Source: Tanypteryx hageni (taxonomy: Eukaryota > Arthropoda > Insecta > Odonata > Petaluridae). From it: a DNA stretch of 64,000 bases. The stretch lies in contig CM054113.1 of assembly GCA_028673005.1 (NCBI GenBank), positions 211,535,504 through 211,599,503 on the forward strand, written 5' to 3'. Below the pieces are notes generated by a model. The model was not told the origin of the DNA and made no database searches. It worked only from the letters and a program-made list of their open reading frames with translations. This document shows positions 21,181 to 33,030 of this stretch, piece by piece (within the stretch, counting starts at the first letter, position 1; every line of letters starts with the position of its first letter). The position numbers and the translations under genes were made by a program.

Positions 21181-24100
21181 CTAATTGTTCTTCTTATTAT
21201 AAAGAGCCGTTAAACGTCGCCCACTTGTGTGAGTGGCACATGTCGCAGGATATGTTATTAGTCATAATAGTCGCGCGTATTTCATTTATTCGTATTTATA
21301 AGGTATTCACAATATTTTCCTGGGCATCAAAAAGTTGGCAGAGGACAAGACAGAGCGAGTAGCGGAATTCCCACCCCCTCTCCTTCTTCGTCTTACCCTC
21401 CTCCCCCGTTTCCTCTCTCTCCCCCTCTCCTCCCTCTCCCAATATTAAAAATGTAAAAGAGGCAGATCCAACAATTAGAGGCGTTGCCTCTTTGAGGTGG
21501 CGCTGCTGCATCATTAAGTGAGCGGAAAAAACGCTCAAGTTTAACGTTAACAACACGCGCGCACGGCACTCAAACCAGTTGCACCCGGCGTTTGCGTTGG
21601 CGCATAAACGACTGCTTCTATTCCCGCGTGACTCGAAAGAGAATTTTTGGCCCTTAATTGAATACGCCCGTATATTCATCAGTCATTACAGTCGCAAAAT
21701 CGTCATGACAATGGGAATTATTATGGCAACTGCAGCCAAAGACGCAAATTTATAGGCTCTTTGTTGGGTTATTATAGATGATGAATTATTTACGCCGAGT
21801 AGAAAATTAATAATTCTTCTCCCCGAGAGAAATATATATTATTTTCTTCGAGTCGGAAACATAATTAATTACCCTTAGAATTCGATGAATAATTTTTATC
21901 AATCAACCTCCTCCCGCCGAGTGCGGAAATAAGGAAGATAGCGAAGCGAAGGATTTACATGGGAGTGGCGATTAAGTGGAGCACCGCTGAGATATTTTCT
22001 CCATTCTTCGAGTTGTTCTGGTTGCGACGCAAGAACCCGATGCATGAAATGCATTATTTCGGCTCCACCCTGCGGAACGGGTACAATGATAAAACAGATC
22101 TTTATTTTTTCTCACGGGAATATGTTAAATACATCACATCCAGACATAAGAGAGACATTTTTCCAGCTCTCCAAAATGTCCCCCTTCTGGTTGAATGAAT
22201 TAGTTTCACGCGTCACTTCGACCGACAGTCAAATATCTGATTATCCTAAAACTCCGAGTTTTGATAAATAGATACCGACAAAAATTTTTAGACCGTTCAT
22301 GCTTATTGAAAAACCAACCATGGATGTTTTTTAACATCTAATATCGGAGAATACCACTGATGACGGCTATCTGTGATCCCAAATACGCATATGATTTTAA
22401 CAACCTTTTTATGGTAATTGGAAATACCCAAGAGAAGTAGATATTTATTATTTCAGTTTTGATTTTTTAGTGTTTATATTTTCACTATATTTAGCCATGA
22501 GATGAGATCGTTAATTATATATTGAAACAACCGTGGAATGTAAAGAACGAAAATCTTTCAATTAAATACGGAATAGGCAAGGAAGGAGAGGAAAAGTATG
22601 GCAAAGGAAGCGGAATTAACTAGTTCCGGAATTTCTCTGAGCGAAAAAAAAATTATTTTGCATCGTTCGTTAAGACAAGCCAGAACCACACAGACGGGCG
22701 CGCATATACATACGTACAGATATGCGTATGGATGTGTTTGTACATATATCTGGCAGATAGGACAAGTGAAGAGCCATTACTCTCCGCTCGAAAGAAAAAA
22801 GTCGTCCGAGACATTTTTATGCTTCTCTTGGGATTCCTTGCAGTTAAGAGGCATTCGGATTTTTTTCATCCCCCTCTTCCCGTTCTGCTCACTACTCCCC
22901 CCCCCCCTTGGCTCTCTCTCCCCCGCCTACTTTCCGAGCGGTGTGGGCCGGGGTGACGAGGGTCTTTTTCCCCCGCGTATCTCTCTCTTTCCTTAGCTCC
23001 TCCGACGGTGCCCTCCGCCGTCTCTCTTCCCCCTCGCTCAACTCTCCAACGCAAAAGAGACGGCGAGAGACAAGAACCAGCCACACACGTTGTCCTCCCA
23101 ACGCCCAAACCCTTTCGGTGACGTACCATTGAAACAACAAGACCTGCACCCAGTCAGAAGGCGTTGGGGTTACACCCACATAGCTCCCTCTCCTCTTTTT
23201 TTCCTTACCAAACTCTTCTCGCCCTGCGGCCCTTCTCTCTTTCTCATTCTCCCTCTTTCTCATTTCTCACCTACCCTTAACCCGCCGCCGCATCATCTCC
23301 GGTAGCAGTAGAGAGAGAGGGAGCGAATGAAGTGAGGGAGAGAGAGAAGAGAGAGAGAGGGAGCGTGTGTGGGCTGAGAGGCCGACTTCTCCTCCTATCA
23401 AGATGGGGGTCGTGGGTTAGAAGGGTTTTATCGGACGCCGGAGGAGTTCATGGCCGTGCGTGCCCGACTGACTACCTACCCACCCACTTACTGCGTTCGT
23501 CACAAGCACGGTTTCGAGCCATGCATTTGCGATGCTCTTTACGGGAATAAGGAGGAAAAATTCGGTCCTCTCCAAGTCGGACGAGTTTACCTTAGGATCA
23601 TCGTGCATTTTCCTCGTTTGAGTTAATATATTGCTGTTGTGAAAACATGATCCTAATCTTCTTTGTTCGTCGAATTATTTATGCTCATCTAAAAGTGCAA
23701 TTTAAAAATGTATGAAAAACCGTACATATTACGAATCGGACAACATAAGTAAATGTAGAATGTATTGGTATTTTAAAATTTTGAGCAACTTCTAATTATA
23801 TATTACCATACTAAAACAATCGCTAATCGCTTAGTTAGTCGTTAGACTCTTAACTCAAAATTCAGCATTCTCCCTTTGATATTTTTCCTGAAAAGTATTA
23901 AGCATGAGTGGGCGAACTATTTCCTTCATTTTTCGAAATCATAATACGATGCTTTTGTGCAACCCAGATTGACAGAAACGCTTTGATACACTTTACGCAG
24001 CTGTTTCAACATGATATCCATGTTTTTTCGTGTTAAGAATCAAATCGTTTTTTTTAATGTATAAAAAATAAAACAAAAAATTATTATGCAGATTACATGT

Positions 24101-27100
24101 ATTATAGCAAAAACATTACTCTGCAGAAAAAAATCCCGATTCGTGATATGCAACTTTCTTAAGACGGAAGACTATGAAAAATAATAATAATACTAATTAA
24201 TTAATAATATTTCTGTATTCAAGGAGATAAGCCATTTATGGAGTTAAATTTGTAAATTAATGCATATGCGCCGGACGCAATCAAGTCAAAGTATAATTTG
24301 CAATACATTTGGAAAAATCATAATTTTAAGTCTTATCAGCATCTTCGTTTACAAGCACACAGATAATATCCACATCAGAATAATTTCAGGTCAACTCAAC
24401 ATGCGTAGAAAACTCATTTAAAATTTCTGCCTCTGAATCAAACCAAATTCATTGCGCTAAAAATAATAACTAACTCCTCAACCAATACATCTACGAAAGT
24501 ATAATGCTCTTCTATTGCGGGATATCTAAATAGATCATTGCCTCATTGCGGTCCAGATGCGTCATTGAGGTCGACATACCTGATAAAAACCTAATTCTTT
24601 CTCCCCTAACTTTCCTTCACTACATTACGGTCTTATTATCTCGTTATTTATTTTCAGAATATTTACGAACTGAACAGACGAAATTTCCGTGTTGTAGTCA
24701 CACGAGCAAATTACTCCGAGCTTGAAAATTTCTCCATTTTAAGGAGCCGCGGGAAAATAAAAACAAAATGGAAAATAAAGTTGCATTAGTCGACGATTTA
24801 TTATCGCGGGGGTTGAATAACCGAAAGAAGGGATAAAAGTTGTCACGAGTCGTGTTTCACGATTGTCCTCGCATCCCACTTCGACATCAAGCCTTTTTAA
24901 CCCTACCGAGAGAGAAAGAGAGAGAGACACACCCTCTCATCCACCGTATCTCCATCCCCTTCTTCCTTCCCTCCCTCCCTCCCCACAACCCACACTCCAA
25001 AACACTTTAAAATTCTAATGAGCCGTTGAGGCATTTCTCCCTCGCAGAGGAGAGAGAGAAAGGAAGAAAGAGAGAGAGAGAGAGGAGCGAAGACCACAAG
25101 TGGTCGTGGGACGCGAGATTGTCCAAAGAGCTGAGTAAACAATTTTCTCCTCTAGTTTAAATACTCGCCACCTCACGCTTTTTCGCGCCACCATCGTTTG
25201 CATTTCTTTTCGTCGATTTTTTTTATTTCGGCGGTCGGAAGGTGGAGAGGTGAGGAGGTGTCGGAGGGGGAAGGGGTAGACGGAAGAGAGAGAGAGGAGA
25301 AATGTTATTCCCCTCGGGTCTTCCACGCCGCGTCGTTGTATATGTGAGGAGGCGAAGCTGTTGAAAACGTCCGCTTTGACGTGGAGAAGAGGATGACACA
25401 CTTTTTATAACATTTTTATGAAAGAAAACATTAGTATAATGATGTCAGGCTCTTTGGTGTACCACGGGGGTGAGAGGGGGGAGAAGAAGGGAAGAGAGAG
25501 GAGGAGAGGAAAGAATGTTTCCAAGAGGTCGAAAGAAGGAACGGCGGCAGCCAAATTGGACTGTTCCACTCAACTGCATACGCGTATTCGTGGAATTGGC
25601 TTTCATTCGCGGGAGCGCGCAAGGCAAATAATTGGCTGGGGTAATGTCCTGTAAGTCACCGTAAGGATGATGCAGTTAATTATCCTTTTCTGCGGTTCTC
25701 AGCGTCTACTCCTTGTCATCTTAAGATTTATAGAGTTGCCGCGACCATGAAGACGAATGGCATTTGAACATATGGCCTCAGATTGTCGCAAAGGTCAATC
25801 ATTTTCACTTGCAGAAGAATCCGTTTAGTAAAAATAAACCGAAGCGCGAGTAAATTAAATAAATATATATTACACTTCGACGAGCTCCGTTAGTTTTTCG
25901 GTAGGAGAAAAAAGGAAATCAAAGTAACTCATATGATTACTTTGAGGAAAATTATTGGATTAATGCATGTGTTCATTTACTGTAATATATTTAGAAAATA
26001 TAAAATTAATATAAACATATAATTCCCATTACATACAAGCAAAGTTTGTAACAACTTATCCATCGCAACCCCGTTTACTATATGGTATCGTGGATAAATC
26101 GAATGTCATAAGAAAGTAAGGAATTCCATTTTATCAAATTCGGATTGCTGCACGCAAAGTTGATTTATTAAATTACTTTTTGTAGCAAAATTTGTAAACG
26201 CTTCAAGAGCGTGATATCAACGTTCGTCGGCTGTTCAACGCTACAGGAATTGAGATTGAGTTGTGGGAAAAGTACTTTGAGAGCGTGACGAGCAATATGG
26301 TTTAAAAATATTGCTTCATCGGAGAACCAAGCTCGATCACGAGTTGCAAGTCGGTTCATTTCGATGATCTTGATATAAGTTTCTAAATGTTAATTGATAT
26401 ATGACATTAAAATTATTATTGGTTGAAACCTCATAGTGATAAGGAGAAATTTAATGTCTTCCTTTTTCTTCTAAAAATTCTTTATCTGAAATTCAATGTC
26501 TTATGATACTGCGGTCCTAGAATTTTCCCAAGAAAAAAAGAAAAAAATCAATGGAAAAGTATGTTCGTACAATTTTTAATAAAAACTTATAGAAAAATTT
26601 AAAAATTATCTTCAGTGAATTTTTACAAAACCTTGTTTATCGGGAAAAAGATATCTTTTTATCTGAAAAAAAGCTCAATATCATTATACTCGTACTTCTC
26701 GTGATCAGGTTGTCATGCTACTTACTATTTCCAATCACGCTCGAGTTTTTGCGCTAATTTCATAAAATGTTTAATAAATCCTGCAACTCAAGATACATAT
26801 TTGTAACGCCTGAAATTGCCATACAAGTGAGGAGCTGTTTGAATACAATGCCACTAAGTTTTATTGTTCTACATGTGAATTGGGAATCAATGGTAATAAT
26901 TTTCATTTTGTGTTGCATTTTTACAAGATCTTTAAAATTTTTGACCTTCTCTAGTTTTTCCAGACGATTATAACTTTATATTAAATTATTAGCAAATTTT
27001 CGTTAAATAATATTTTTTTTAGTATTCCACTGTAAATACATACAGCATTTTGTAAAGGTCGAAATTATTAGTATATACCTTCACTTCGTCAAAAAGGTTT

Positions 27101-27227
27101 CTCCAACATACGGCAGGTGAGTCACCTAAACCGGAAGGCGATTTTATTTGTCCCACTGCAACACTACCAATTCCTTTAAAATGTTCATATTTACATCAGC
27201 GATTGTGTTGCCAATTTTTACAAATGA
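21181..27227. other. No gene; several C/T and A/G blocks
   Basis: 21360-21445 and 22860-23300 are C/T-rich, 23305-23370 is A/G-rich, 24940-24990 C/T-rich and 25040-25310 plus 25465-25550 A/G-rich. A (CA)n run lies just before at 20764. 23400-24900 and 25600-27220 are AT-rich with nothing recognised. Long frames at 21296-21679, 22598-22996, 22892-23263 and 25015-25401 are low-complexity. A minus-strand frame at 26168-26359 includes RAWFSDEAIF, faintly reminiscent of a Tc/IS630-type DDE block, but the rest does not support it. Confidence 0.5.
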
Positions 27228-27936
27228 CTGTCTGATGTACCCGGCGTTGCCCGGGTAAATCCAATGTACTTTATGTGTGACAAATTCTTACATGACCTGT
27301 GCGGCACCGATTAGAAAATTTATCCGGAAACTTCAACAATTGCCACAAAAAAGTTAGCAAGAGCACATAATTACAATCTATGGTTTCGAATTTAGAAATT
27401 CACGAAAGTGCCAAACATGACATTGTCTTTTTCTACATCGATTGACATGAATATTTTTTGGTGAGCGTAATAAAAAACATATTCCTCTCCATGGATTTTG
27501 TACGATCTGTGAGGTAGCTATTAAAATATTTATTCAGAGACGAAAATTCCAGAATTTCCCAAGACTGCTTCACACGCAAATCTCGTAAACCCGCAAACGA
27601 ACGAAAAATGCACCTGGACTCGAACCCTGATAGTTCGAAATAAATAATAAATCAGTAGCAAATTTTGGCGCATTCGGTGGCCGCCATGAGCGCCAAAGCG
27701 TATAAGGAACTAATAGACGTTAAATCCCACCAACAGATGGCGCATAACCCGATATTAAAAGAATTGAGACGAAAAATTCGAGTAACATTTTCGTGGAAAA
27801 CCTGGTGGGAATTTTGATCACTCCATGTTAATTCTAGGAATCGTAAGAGTAACCTGGCGAAGATAGGTGGTGATTGGTCAAATAGTGTGGGAGGAGTTAG
27901 CGGATGGACAAACATATGACTTCGCTTTTATACAGA
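27228..27936 (-). mobile_element. Non-autonomous Helitron, minus strand (709 bp)
   Basis: Read on the minus strand it begins TCTGTATAAAAGCGAAGTC, then CATATGTTTGTCCATCCGC, a Helitron-type 5' end, preceded by A. It ends with a GC stem (CCCGGGCAACGCCGGG, 27241-27256), then TACATCAGACAG followed by T; the terminal CTAG is mutated to ACAG. Its central part (TGTAATTATGTGCTC... to TCATGTA) matches 2655-2740 on +. No protein is encoded. It touches the 5'-truncated LINE at its left. Confidence 0.72.
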
Positions 27937-27943
27937 TCTATAC

Positions 27944-28768
27944 ATGATTAACATTCTGAATAACATGCCTTATCGTTCTATCGACGGCAAGAAAGAAATG
28001 CTGGCTGTCTACGTCGCCGCCATCGTGGCTACCGCAGAATGGCCTGCGAAGGACATCACACATCTGAAGACTCTTGGGGACTATCGTGTACGCATTTCAC
28101 CGTACCGTCAAGACACTCCCCAGATGTGTTTCAGATGCAACCGTTTCGGCCACTCCTCCACCCATTGCTTCTCGGCCATGAGGGCAAGGATTGCAAGGTC
28201 CTCGAGAAATCGGCCGCCGTCTGCTGTAACTGCGGGCTGAACCATCCGCCATTCCCCAAAGACTGCGAGGTCCACGCTGCTGAGTTGGAGAGACTTCGCC
28301 AGCGCAAAGCGGGACCTCAAAGCCCGCAGGGGAAGCAGAAGTCAGCCAGGAGATCGCCTCCTGCGCCCAGACCACAACCGCATCCATCCTTTGGAAAACT
28401 AACAGCTGGGGCGCGGCAACGAAGAGCGACGGCCTCTCCCGCAGCGATCGACACCGAGGAAGCGGCTGGATGTTCGCCTTCCTCAAACCACTTCGAAGCA
28501 GTTTCCCCAACTTCCACTCAGGAAGCCTCGGAAAGCTCCTGAAACGGTCGCTGAGCTGAACGTCCCACTGCGACGCCAGCGAAGAGCCAGAAGCAGCCAC
28601 CCCGTGGCTGTGTCGGTCCCGTCATCGCCTGAAGCCGAAGACGCAATAGGAGTGGTCATCGACACACACTCCGCCATCGCCGTTACCCTCACCATTCAAC
28701 TTTCCTTGCTGAGCAAGGCACTTCATCACCTACGAGCGCTGACACTCCAAAATGGCAGCACACCGTAG
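27944..28768 (+). pseudogene. Jockey-type LINE ORF1 (gag-like, zinc knuckles)
   Basis: ORF1 proteins of Jockey-clade LINEs bind element RNA and form the RNP. This 5'-truncated copy starts inside the region before the knuckles (PYRSIDGKKEMLAVYVAA...), then PQMCFRCNRFGHSSTHCF, a CX2CX4HX4C knuckle. A frameshift near 28180 moves it to the frame reading GHEGKDCKVLEKSAAVCCNC followed by GLNHPPFPKDC, matching the C.NC...HPP...DC knuckle typical of Jockey ORF1. After a Pro/Ser/Arg-rich tail a second frameshift near 28500 continues as PETVAELNVPLRRQRRARSS to a TAG at 28766-28768. That stop overlaps the ORF2 start (28752) by 17 nt, the compact ORF1/ORF2 arrangement expected for the clade. Non-functional as it stands. 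Confidence 0.85.
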
Positions 28769-31389
28769 ACGAACCCAGCCGCGAGGCGTCATCACCACCT
28801 GGAATGCCAACGGAGGCATTTCCCGCAAAGCGCCAGAGCTCCTGGCATTCCTTAACAGGCAGGGAGTGTCAATGGTCCTTCTGCAGGAATCTTTCCTCAA
28901 GCCGCATCACAATCTCCGCATCCCGGGCTTCCGCGTCTTCAGGAACGACCGTCCCTCTCGAGGCGGTGGAACGGCAATTCTGACCCGGGCGTTCCAACGA
29001 GGGTGGTCTCCTGCTACCTGCCACCGGGAAAACCATTCCTTTTGGAGGACTTCGAAGCCGTCTTCGAACAGTCATTACCCACGCTGGCAGCGGGCGACTT
29101 CAACGCAAAACACCCCGTCTGGCACTCAAATTCCACCGATGCACGCGGCGAGGCTCTTCACCGCTGGGTCGACCTCAACGGCATCCGAGTCTCCTTCCCA
29201 TATCAGCCCACGAGGTTCCATCACACCGGCGACGGCGAAATCTTGGACATTCTCTTCGGCAGAGGGCAGGCTTACTCCATCAACGAAACCGCCCTGCCGT
29301 GCCTCTCCGGCGATCACAATCCGGTGATATTTCACCTTGGCGCCAAGCTGCATCAACTACCGGCTAAGGAGCGCCAGATATTCTACCAGGCGGATTGGGA
29401 TGGTTTTCGGAGAAGGCTGACGGACGACCTACCCAAGGAAGTCCCTTCCCTAACAGCCCCACAGCACATTGACGACTGCGTGGCTGACATCACTTCCAAG
29501 CTTAGCTGCGACTGCGGAAGACTCCATTCCCCGGAAAGTAATCTTGCCTGAGAGCTAGCTACCTGGATCTCCTGCCCAATATCATCAGGGAGATAAAACT
29601 TAAGAATCGGGTCCGCAGCCGTTGCCAGAAGACGGGCTGCCACGTTCTTCGGAGAACCTTGCTGAACATTCAGCACCGCATCCGGGAAGACATCATCCAC
29701 CACTGTCAGTCCACTTGGGAAAAGAAGCTGGCGTCCCTGTCACCTGGAGACGGATCGCTCTGGAGGATGGCGAAGGCCCTGCGTGGCAGCACGGTAGCTG
29801 ACCAACCTCTACGGACGCCCACTGGACACACCTGCACACCGGAGGAGAAAGCGGAACATGTCGCCGCATATCTGGAGGAGTTCACGCCGACGGAAGGGAG
29901 AGATGAGGAGCAAGAGGACGAAGAGGACGTAGTTGCTCCTGACGACCCAGAGCCACCAAGAGTCACCAAGACCGACCTTCGGGACGGAATGAAGTCCCTC
30001 CTTCTTCGCAAGGCATCCGGGGAAGACGGCATCAGGAACGAGGTTCTTCGCCAAATCCCGGAGTCGTTGGCTGCCTGGCTAACCTTGATCTTCTCCGCCT
30101 GCTTTCACCTCGGGCACTTTCAGTCCAGTTGGGAAGCTGCGCAGGTCATCTGCCTCCCCAAACCCGGGAGGCCGCCGAACATTGCTCCCAACTTTCGACC
30201 AATCTCTCTCCTCAACGGTCTGGGGAAGCTACTGGAGAGTCTTTCTAAAGCATCTCAAGGCCTTCGCCTCGGAGAACGCCGTCCTGCCGCCGCAGAAATT
30301 CGGCTTTCGATCGGAGCATGCCACCACTCACCAACTGGCCCAGGTCTGCAACTTCGGGACGGAGGGGTTCAACAGACGCTGCGCCTCGGCCGCAGCGTTC
30401 TTCGACGTCACCAAGGCCTTCGATCGAGTGTGGCACCGCGGTCTCCATATGAAGCTGCGTAGCTTCCCTTTCCCTAGGTGGCAACCGAGATTCGTCACAC
30501 ACTATCTCCATGGCAGAACTTTCCGCGTTTCCTGGGGAGGCGCAACGTCATCTTGCAAAAAAATAGCATCCGGTGTGCCGCAAGGCTCCGTGCTCGGCCC
30601 AATGCTATTTTACATCTTCACCGAGGAAATTCCTTCGGACTTCGGCTGGAATACGGTGCTCGCCCTATACGCGGACGACGCCGCACTCATCTCCCGTCCC
30701 TGCAGAAGGTAAAGGCTGTCGACTACCTCCAGCGGGCAATTTATCGCCTCCTGGACTGGTACCGAACCTGGCGAGTCGACATCAATCCGGGGAAAACCCA
30801 GACCATCCTCTTCTGCGCTAAGAACAACGATGATCCTGACGGAGTAATCGTCGATGCCAAGCAAGTTGAGTGGAAGGAAAAGGTTACCTACCTCGGGGTA
30901 ATTCTCGAACGCAAACTCAACTTTGCAAAGCCTGCAGCGAGGGCAGCTAGGAATGCCTGCAACACCCGCGTGGTTCCTGCGCCACTTCTACGCTCATCCC
31001 ACATCACCATGCGGCGCAAGACTCTGCATTACAACGCCATAGTCTACAGCGCCATGGCCTATGCGTCCCCAACCCGGAGTGGCATGATGACCAAGTCAGC
31101 AACGACCCGCCTGGGTGTAACGGAGCGAACCTGCCTGCGCACCGCCCTCAACCTAGGTTGGAATATTCCCACATCGGCACTTTAGGACCTAACGGACGTA
31201 CAGCCCATCTCGGAGCGGATGCGCGAAGAAGCGCGCCGATTCTACGACGGTTTGCAGAACAAGGCGACACCGGAGCTGCAGGCCGACGGGGAATGCAGAA
31301 CATCTACCTGGGATAAGCATCAGCGACCCAGATCCTCCACGGAACTGGACGAGGACCTTCCTCCATCAAAGAAGAGGAGGTCCAACTAG
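28752..31389 (+). pseudogene. Jockey-type LINE ORF2 (endonuclease + reverse transcriptase)
   Basis: ORF2 encodes an APE-type endonuclease that nicks the target and the RT that copies the element RNA. Seen: TTWNANGG, VLLQESFL and GGTAILTR (frame of 28752); after a frameshift/deletion near 29000, AAGDFNAKHPVW and GDHNPVIFHL; after a shift near 29550, a linker and ASGEDGIRNEVLRQIP, NFRPISLLNGLGKLLE; after a shift near 30238, PQKFGFRSEHATTHQL, FFDVTKAFDRVWHRGL, SGVPQGSVLGPMLFYIF and LYADDAALIS (catalytic YADD); after a small deletion near 30705, DYLQRAIYRLLDWYRTWR, INPGKTQTILF and EKVTYLGVIL. A TAG at 31183 interrupts the C-terminus, which continues in frame (DLTDVQPISERM) to a TAG at 31387-31389. 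Total span of ~879 codons matches normal Jockey ORF2 length. The region is far richer in GC than its flanks. Confidence 0.9.
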
Positions 31390-31570
31390 GGAGACGGCTC
31401 CCTCAATCTATGTGGAGTATTATCGGCATCACCTCCACTCAGAAACCCTCAGGAGTTGGGAGTGGATAATGAGGACAGAGGACTGCCTCATCCCTTCTTC
31501 ACACACGGGCTCGTTCTATCAGGGGAAACTAAGATGATCATTTTATCAATTGATTATTTTCATACCATTT

Positions 31571-31648
31571 TTTAGACTGACCAGCTATTCATTGAATTAC
31601 CTCTTAGATACCCATTGTGCGTAGACAAGAGGGAATCAGTAGGTCGTT
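31571..31648 (+). repeat. Dispersed repeat D3, fragment
   Basis: Aligns to the reverse complement of about 58210-58290 (CTGACCAGCT..., ACCTCTYAGATACCCATTG, GAGGGAATCAGYAGGTCGT). It forms the immediate 3' flank of the LINE. Confidence 0.8.
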
Positions 31649-33030
31649 AAATTAATTGATCGTTCCATCACTATATTAATCGTTCAGTGTAGTCTGCACT
31701 TCTTAAATATGAGAAAGTTAGACTTTCAAGCAGTTAAGTAATGTATGACAGTAACATAAAGTCGCCGATAGCCTTTGAAATAAATCCAGGCGCATGAGAA
31801 CGATGTTCCCGGAAAAGCGGACCATCTTTAGCGTGTTGAGAGATCGCACTTCCCGATAAACAACGATAAAAATGACGGCGTCGGGATTTCTTTCTCCCTT
31901 ATCGTGTACCATTCTTCCTCTTCCTTAACCAATGACGAAGAAGCATTCTCCTTTCTAAAAATGATGTTGATCGCTTACCTTGCCGCTGTCTCAATTTTCT
32001 AAGGCTTGATAAACATCCCGGTTCATTTCTTCTTCCGTTCTCGTCCATTAACCACTTGCATCCTTGTTCTTCGTTCCCAAATTATTTTGGAAAACTATTT
32101 TCTTTTTGAGGTTTCTCCGTCCTTCTGTACGCACTCGCCTTATGGAAAAAGAAAGGAAAAATATGGAGTCGCCGGAATGAGTGATGGGAACTAAAAAGTC
32201 GACGCAATGATTTTTTTACAGATTAGGTACAAAGGAACCCACGTGACCGGAGCATGTGATGGCGTGGTATTTTTTCAGCTCAGGCAGCGATAAAACTTTG
32301 GAGAAAACCTAAACGATATATTTTATTGCTGGAAGACAAATAAACGGCATATTAGTACGTTTAAAATTACGGACGTTGGTGGCAAAAAAAATTTAGTAGG
32401 ATATTAAAAACCGAGAAGCGGTCGAAGAATGAAAGGTTCGTTTATTTTTTCTATGAACGCTTGTAGAATGTCTTCCCGACTGTAAAAGAAAGAAGAATGC
32501 CACACGTTAAACGAGGCTATATTCCGAAAACACAAAGTCGGAAAATTTTTCAGTCGCGTAAAATGGATTGGGTCACCAAATAAACTCTTTTTATCGATTT
32601 AGAGATTTTTTACTTTTACCATTTGGCCCATCTCTAGAACATAGACATCTGCGCAGCAATAAAATTCACGATTTTGGAGTAGATTTTTGCATGCAATGTT
32701 AATGATGATCATTATCATGAATATTCACAAATTTGGTGATTAATATAGCGTATTGAATGGCTATGATCATAGCCATAATAAATTTCCATTTTTAATGATA
32801 ACCAAAACTAATGCAATAATTATTAATTAAAATAATCATACTTTTCACTGATTTTAGCTTTCCAGCTGTATTATAAGTTCTTTGGATCCACCTCTTCATT
32901 TTAAGGATGCATTTAACAATAAAAAACAAAACATTCTGCCACTTGCTTGATCTCTATCTTAACGGAACTATTAATTGTTTACATAAGGTGCTCATTTAAT
33001 TACTTATTTATACATATAAATATCTATTTA
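31649..33030. other. No gene; one 20-bp perfect palindrome
   Basis: AT-rich. ATGGCTATGATCATAGCCAT at 32757-32776 is a perfect 20-bp palindrome. Open frames of 60-odd codons have no recognisable content. Confidence 0.55.

Larger units (their letters stand above)
27944..31530 (+). mobile_element. 5'-truncated Jockey-clade LINE
   Basis: Comprises the ORF1 and ORF2 relics and a ~140-bp 3' UTR (31390 to about 31530) that still looks GC-rich and then dissolves into AT-rich repeat DNA. At least six frame breaks and one stop show it is an old copy. The 5' junction lies within about ten bases of the Helitron's start; I cannot identify a target duplication. Confidence 0.85.

Noticed and set aside
26168..26359. 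FSDEAIF frame as a Tc/IS630 transposase
   Set aside because: One short resemblance only; neighbouring blocks expected for the family are absent.
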